NCBI RefSeq assembly: GCF_035582795.1
Contig: NC_134373.1
Span: 19,108,501 to 19,172,500, forward strand
Direction: 5' to 3'
Source of the DNA: Mycteria americana
Taxonomy: Eukaryota > Chordata > Aves > Ciconiiformes > Ciconiidae
Length of the DNA stretch: 64,000 nt
In this document: positions 58,500 to 64,000 of the stretch, piece by piece
Layout: each line of letters starts with the position of its first letter
How positions within the stretch are numbered: position 1 is the stretch's first letter
Translations under genes and position numbers: made by a program
The notes under the pieces: model-generated
Told to the model about the DNA's origin: nothing
The model's input: the letters and a program-made list of their open reading frames with translations, nothing else
The model's database searches: none

Positions 58500-61400
58500 A
58501 TGATGGAAAGAATAAGAAAAGAGATGATCCTGATGGAGAGAGGGCTGCACAGCCCTACAGCTGGCAAAAGGCTCTCGAATTTGTCAGACTCAGCTGGAAA
58601 TGCGGTGCTGGAGGCCCTTGAAAATTCTCCGCACAGTGGTCGCCTCAGCCCGAGACTGACTGCCGCCTCCCTGCACAGCGCGATAGGGGACATCTCCGCC
58701 AAAGGCAAATTTGAAATCGACACTTTATTCAATCTTCAGCATCCGAGCAGTGAAAGCACCGTCTCCTCCGAAATCCCGCCGTCGGAAAGCAGGAAGAAAA
58801 TCAGCCTTTATTCCGAAGTTGCTCAAGAGGCAGATATGAACAGTGATGTGGAGGTGGGCTGCTCCGCGCTCCGCTCCCCAGCCAGCCTGACTTCCTCCCA
58901 GCTGAAGGAGAACAGTAACAAAGGTAACTCTTCCCTTATCATCTCCAGCTAAGCCCCGCACTTTGCCAACCGCCTTTAAAAACCAAAGCAAACCCACCGC
59001 CACCGCCAAAGTTGCTCGCCTCTGCACCGGCGCTCTCTCTTCTGCGAAGACAGAGCTCCAGGCTGTAAAATATTATTGCGATTACTGCGCTATCCCGATA
59101 GCCAAGACACACTGCCCGGGCAGCTCCTGTGCGGGTGCGTGCCTCTGTCTGTGTGTGTGTGCGTGCCCAAATCCGTTGGTATGTGGATATATCTCCAGAA
59201 TATAGGTGGGCACAAATATCCACCCACCTATATTTAGGGCAAGCTTTCTCCTTATTTTTCCTCGCGCTCTTGGGGCTCTCGGCGTCTCTCGAGCTGTATA
59301 TATGTGTATGTACGTACATAGGTTAAATTAGAGAGCGCGCGAGAGAGAGGAGTGCGAGGAAACTGTCCATATTTGTCTGTGTGTGTCCTTCCCTGTGTAT
59401 ATGCAACGTGCCGTCCTGTGCCCACCGCGGGGTAATTGGGCATTGTTCACTTTCCCCCTGCTCGTAACAGAGGGTTTGAAACAGCTTCGTCTCCTTCCCG
59501 CTTTGCGGGGCACGGTGATGGACGGTGGTTGTTATTATGGCTGTAATTGGGGAGGGGGAGCTAGGTGAGCGCTGGATTTCCTCGGGGCCACAGTGCATGC
59601 CTTTTTTTTGTCAAATGTGCCAGAGAAAGGAAGGGATCCTCGACGTAACGCCGGAGGAAAAAATTGGCTTTTACGGCTGCTCTTATTTCGTACGTCTCAA
59701 ACGAAAATAAGAACCGCAGTCGACGGGGAAAAGGCAAGCGCCGCGCCCGGGGCTCCCCGCAGCCCGGTGGAGCCGCGCCGAGCCCCGGCCCGCGCCCCTG
59801 CCCGCTCTCCCCGGGGCCGGGCTGCCCTGCAACCGCTAAACCCGCCCCGTTTACCGAGAATAACGCGGTTATGAAGAGACCCAAAAAACCCCAGCCCCCC
59901 AACCCCCCCAAAATCCAACTTCATCGACTCTATCGGCAGCAGCGATTTGTAGGGCTGACAGCTGGCCTCAAGGACGGGCGCGCAGGGCCCGGCCCGGCCG
60001 GGCGGGCGGCGGGGCTGGGGGGCAGCCCCGCCGCCCGCTCTCACCCCCGTGCGCTCGCCCCGCAGGCTACGCGGAGAGCAGCCCGGCGCCCAGCACCCCC
60101 GCCGCCGCCGCCGCCCCCGCCGCCAGCATCGGCAGCCTGCACGGCGGCGGCGCGCTGGGCGGCCCGGCGGCGGGGGCCGACCAGGTGCGGCGGTACCGCA
60201 CCGCCTTCACCCGCGAGCAGATCGCCCGCCTGGAGAAGGAGTTCTACCGGGAGAACTACGTGTCGCGGCCGCGGCGCTGCGAGCTGGCCGCCGCCCTCAA
60301 CCTCCCCGAGACCACCATCAAGGTACGCCGCGCCCCGCCGGGCCGCCGCGGCCCCGGCGCAGCCCCGCGGTGCCCGGCTCCCCCGGGCCGGCCGCCGGCC
60401 TGGCTCTTCGGTCGAAGGACCCGGCCGGCCCTTCGCCGTGATGGCCCCTTGCGCCCGCCTGCTTCTCCGCGCCGAAAACTTCCATTTGCTTTTTAGAACA
60501 TTTATTATTATTATTATTATTATTATTATGACTATTATTACGTGTTTTCCTCGTCAGTTTTTATGGCGTTAGCGTATTTCCTAGAGAGGAGAGGGAAGAG
60601 AAAATGAACGCAGCCGTGAAACGCGGGGGGACGAGCGCGTCAATACCGTAAAGTCACAGTCCTGCGTGGGGGGGAGGGGACGGCTCGAAGGGAAAACGTG
60701 TATTCGGATCGAAGGGGTCCCCCCCGGGCCGAGGGGGGCCGTCCCCACCGCTGCCCTCGGGCGAGGTCACAGGCGGTCGCTCCGGGCGGGAGAGGGGTCG
60801 CCTACGAGCGAGGCGGCCGCGGCGTGGGCGCGGGCCGCGCCGCGTTGGCGGTCGGTGGGTGTCGGTGGGTGCCCGGCGGTGCCGGCGGCGGGAGCGGCGG
60901 GGCGCGGAGTGGAGCGGAGCTGAGACCGCGCTGTGCTTGTCTCCCCGCGCAGGTGTGGTTCCAGAACCGGCGGATGAAGGACAAGCGACAGCGCCTGGCC
61001 ATGTCCTGGCCCCACCCGGCCGACCCCAGCTTCTACACGTACATGATGACCCACGCGGCGGCCACGGGCAGCCTGCCCTACCCCTTCCACTCCCACGTCC
61101 CGCTCCACTACTACCCGCACGTCGGGGTCACCGCAGCCGCCGCCGCCGCCGCCGCCTCGGGGGCCGCCGCCGCGCCCTTCGCCACCTCCATCCGCCCGCT
61201 GGACACCTTCCGCGCCCTCTCGCACCCCTACTCCCGCCCGGAGCTGCTCTGCAGCTTCCGACACCCCGGCCTCTACCAGGCGCCGGCCGCCGCCGCCGCC
61301 GGCCTCAACAGCAGCGCGGCCGCCTCGGCGGCGGCGGCGGCGGCTGCGGCGGCGGCGGCGGCGGCGGGCTCGGGGCCGCCGGGGGGCTCGGCGCCCTGCT

Positions 61401-61612
61401 CCTGCCTCAGCTGCCACAGCAGCCAGACGGCGGCGGCGGCGGCGGCGGCGGCCTCGGCGCTGGGCTCGCGGGGCGCCGCCGCCGCCGACTTCCCCTGCAC
61501 GGCGGCGGGGCAGCGCTCCGAGAGCGGCTTCCTGCCCTACTCGGCCGCCGTGCTCAGCAAGGCCGCCGTCGCCTCGCCGGACCAGCGGGAGGAGGCGCCG
61601 CTCACCAGATAA
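58500..61612 (+). CDS. EVX2: EVX2 even-skipped-type homeodomain transcription factor (3 exons)
   Basis: Even-skipped family homeodomain protein, generally a repressor, co-regulated with HOXD13 in limb and tail bud. Exon 1 is 58500-58923, exon 2 is 60066-60322 and exon 3 is 60953-61612, giving 446 aa (human 476). The start [19 protein letters not shown] is family-typical; two adjacent ATGs exist at 58500 and 58503. Exon 1 ends KENSNKG with donor AAAG|GTAAC (phase 1). The acceptor is CCGCAG|GC, joining as KGYAES. Exon 2 ends after the TTIK of the homeodomain (residues about 183-242, [11 protein letters not shown] to KDKRQRL); intron 2 falls between homeodomain residues 45 and 46, a conserved EVX position. 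Exon 3 gives [13 protein letters not shown], the [15 protein letters not shown] block, three alanine tracts and the C-terminus EEAPLTR. The gene is divergent from HOXD13, about 7.4 kb start to start. Introns are 1,142 and 630 nt. Confidence 0.96.
60501..60529. repeat. (TTA)n trinucleotide repeat in EVX2 intron 2
   Basis: About nine TTA units in the otherwise GC-rich second intron of EVX2. Confidence 0.9.
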
Positions 61613-63584
61613 CTACCCCGGCCCGGGCCGGGGGCGGGGGGCGTTTTGTAGGGGGCCGGGGGGGCGGGTCGCGGGGCGCCCCCGGGCTCGGCCGAGAGTT
61701 CCGTCTATTTTTCTACTGCTGACCGCCCCGCCGCGCTCCGGGCCCGGCGGGAGGGCGCTCCGCGGCTCTTGCGCCCCCGCGGAGGCGGCCCGCGGTGCGC
61801 GCAGCGGGCGCTGCCCGGCGCCGGGCTCCGCGGGGCTGAGCGGCCGGGCCGGCGGGCGCAGGGAGGGGGAGCCGGCGGAAGGGAATGTGTTTCTGGCTTT
61901 CTTTTTTAATTATGATTGTTATTATTATTATTTCGGTTTGAGTTCGCCTGTATGGGAAAAGTCTCGCCTATTTCTGTACGGCGAGCGGTGGCTAATGCGG
62001 CTGCCGCGGCCGGGCCAGTAACGGGGAGGGAAGCGTGAGACTGACAGGATGGGGAGAGGCGTTTTTGAAGCTCACGCTTTCTGACCACCATAATCCACGC
62101 TATCTGGGAAATACTTGAATCTCTCTAGGTGTAGGCTGTCGTCCTGAAGCATTTACCTTCCAGACACTTTTCTAAATTTAGGGTTTTTTCTTAGCGTCTT
62201 TCTCTCCTCTCGGTAAAACGGCTCTTGGATTTATTTCTCACGCATTTCGATCGCGCCTTTGCCTCTGAAAAGCCACCACTGGGTAACTGAGACCTGCTAT
62301 ACCAAACCACTGCTACTGGAGGGACTTCCTTGAACTTGAAGAAAGGCACATCAAAAACCACCAGTGTTACTGCCATGTCAATTTTGATGCTAATAATGTG
62401 CAGATTATGACGAAAATTGCCAATCATGTTCTCTGATGGACCTCCTTTGAATGTGGAATTGGAAAAAAGTTCCCCGCACAGAGACCTGCTGTCAAGTACT
62501 AACAACCCGCTAAGGGAAGTCATTAGAAGAGACAGATAAGAGACTTGGTACATAAAACATTGTTCTTGGTGCATAGAATGTATGTTATTTAATGTTATCT
62601 CTGTTACCTGAAGTGATTTCGCACAAGAAAGCCACTTTCTTATCATCTCAATTGCCAATTTTCATTTTGGTAACTTGGACGCCCCGGGTAGACTTTTCTC
62701 TGTTAAGTTGATATTCCACCAATGTGAAGAGCCTCATTAAATCAAACCCAGATATTTCCATAATGCTCCCTACAGAGCCACTTCACTCTTCACATAATGA
62801 GATTTTTCTGAAGAGTTGAAGCCCTCATCTAACTTGCTATTGCTTGTTTAGGCCCTGTGTGAATGTGAGTACACACACACACACGTACACACGTACACTC
62901 TCACAAAAAAAGAAAAGAGAGAGAGAAAAAAAATCTCTATTATATATTTCGAGTAAGTGTCCTGAAATACTTCTATTTTTAAGACACTGGATTTTTTCTT
63001 ATTCTAATAATGAACTTTCAGGAAATGATTTTAAAGGCTATGCTGTTTTGTTCAGTGAACATAAATCGTAGGGTTTTTTTGTCCAATGGGACAGATTTCT
63101 TGGGCGGGGGTAGGGAAGGGCAGAGGAGAAATATCCCCAGGCTCCTGGAGCGGATTCCTGACAAGACGTGTACATTTTCTGGGTAGAGAACTTTAAAGCG
63201 CGGTAGAAGACACCTAACCCACAAATTGCTCATTTTGTAAAGAACGAATAGGAAGACTACTTATGTAAAAAATATCGATTATACCAGCTGTTGTTCACTG
63301 AGTTTACATTGAAATTTTTTTATTAATATATAATTTAAGGCTAAAGAAAATAGACCAAAACGTAGCACTCTTTTTACCAGCTTAACCTTCTCGATCGTTG
63401 GAACCGTTTGGTGTGATCACACAAGTATGGGGTGTATATACGACGATTTTGGCAATAATGTTTACATTTTTCCAAAATACAGATATATGTCTATTAAATG
63501 ATCGATGAGGACGCTGGTTGGTAAAATTAACATAAATTCGTTTTATGTTAGGTCCGTTGGACCTGGTTATTATACGAAACTGTA
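61613..63584 (+). other. EVX2 3'UTR
   Basis: GC-rich just after the stop (61613-61890), then AT-rich and unique to the first AATAAA. Includes (TTA)n near 61917 and (CA)n near 62872. No ORF with family resemblance is seen. A UTR of about 2 kb is inferred from the first poly(A) signal. Confidence 0.5.
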
Positions 63585-63590
63585 AATAAA
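63585..63590 (+). terminator. Candidate EVX2 poly(A) signal
   Basis: First AATAAA on the plus strand after the EVX2 stop. A second is at 63705-63710. The sequence from 63591 to the window end is AT-rich and gene-free. Confidence 0.5.
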
Positions 63591-64000
63591 GTCTTTGTGC
63601 TTTAAATATTGCTGGCTGTACGAACTCACTGTAAAATATTTTACAAATGTGCAATAATTATAAAGCTTTGTATATTACGTTATTTATTGTGTTTGGTCAT
63701 GTAAAATAAATGTTATTTAAATCAAAGCGAGATTATTTGTTTAAGAGGCTGCAAAACATTGCGTACTGATGTTTGTTTTTAAATATGGCATCCAGGGTTA
63801 TGAGAACTTCTTAAAACAACATATTTAAATGCCTTTTAATACACATATCAGATGGATTAATTCATACTAATCAGTATTTTTACTGCGAATGCTATGCATT
63901 ACTCATGTTTATAGCAGATGTGTACTAAGTCCAAACATTGGTTTAACATTAATTGGCTGGCTAAACAGATGTGTGTTTACAAACATCGCAGCGCTACTCC

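Noticed and set aside
59664-60572. 302-aa plus-strand ORF over EVX2 exon 2
   Set aside because: It is in a different frame from the EVX2 homeobox and is purely compositional.

Overview
This window is the posterior (5') half of a vertebrate HoxD cluster plus its neighbour EVX2. Six Hox genes lie on the minus strand. From left to right they are HOXD8, HOXD9, HOXD10, HOXD11, HOXD12 and HOXD13. EVX2 lies on the plus strand, head to head with HOXD13. Every Hox gene has the standard two-exon structure: exon 1 encodes a divergent N-terminal region and exon 2 the homeodomain. EVX2 has three exons, with one intron inside the homeobox. All splice junctions were rebuilt by hand from GT/AG sites, phase and family knowledge, and each gives an uninterrupted product of normal length (HOXD8 280/281 aa, HOXD9 303, HOXD10 339, HOXD11 280, HOXD12 266, HOXD13 315, EVX2 446).

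The organism is an amniote and most likely a bird. The cluster is compact (about 49 kb from the HOXD8 stop codon to the EVX2 stop codon), it keeps HOXD12, and HOXD11 and HOXD12 match the chicken lengths I remember. The HOXD13 alanine tract has 11 residues, where human has 15. Species was not established by any search. No transposon-like ORF or dispersed repeat is recognisable in 64 kb, as expected for a Hox cluster.

Layout: 1-12.4 kb is the HOXD4-HOXD8 gap, with GC-rich islands alternating with AT-rich blocks; miR-10b was looked for and not seen. HOXD8 spans 12.76-14.20 kb, HOXD9 19.17-20.60, HOXD10 24.76-27.20, HOXD11 34.79-36.20, HOXD12 42.51-43.57, HOXD13 49.41-51.14 and EVX2 58.50-61.61. 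The intergenic spaces hold candidate control elements. These are CTCF motifs that point left in the HOXD8-HOXD11 part and right in the HOXD12-EVX2 part, a DR5 retinoid-type repeat 3' of HOXD8, a nuclear-receptor half-site cluster 3' of HOXD11 at the expected place of mouse region VIII, and E-boxes shared by several promoters.

The genes encode sequence-specific transcription factors used in colinear order to pattern the posterior trunk, limbs and genitalia. I found no novel gene system. The oddest structures are a perfect 35-bp inverted repeat joined to a 24-bp tandem repeat just upstream of HOXD13, and a local 51-bp-period duplication between HOXD13 and EVX2.
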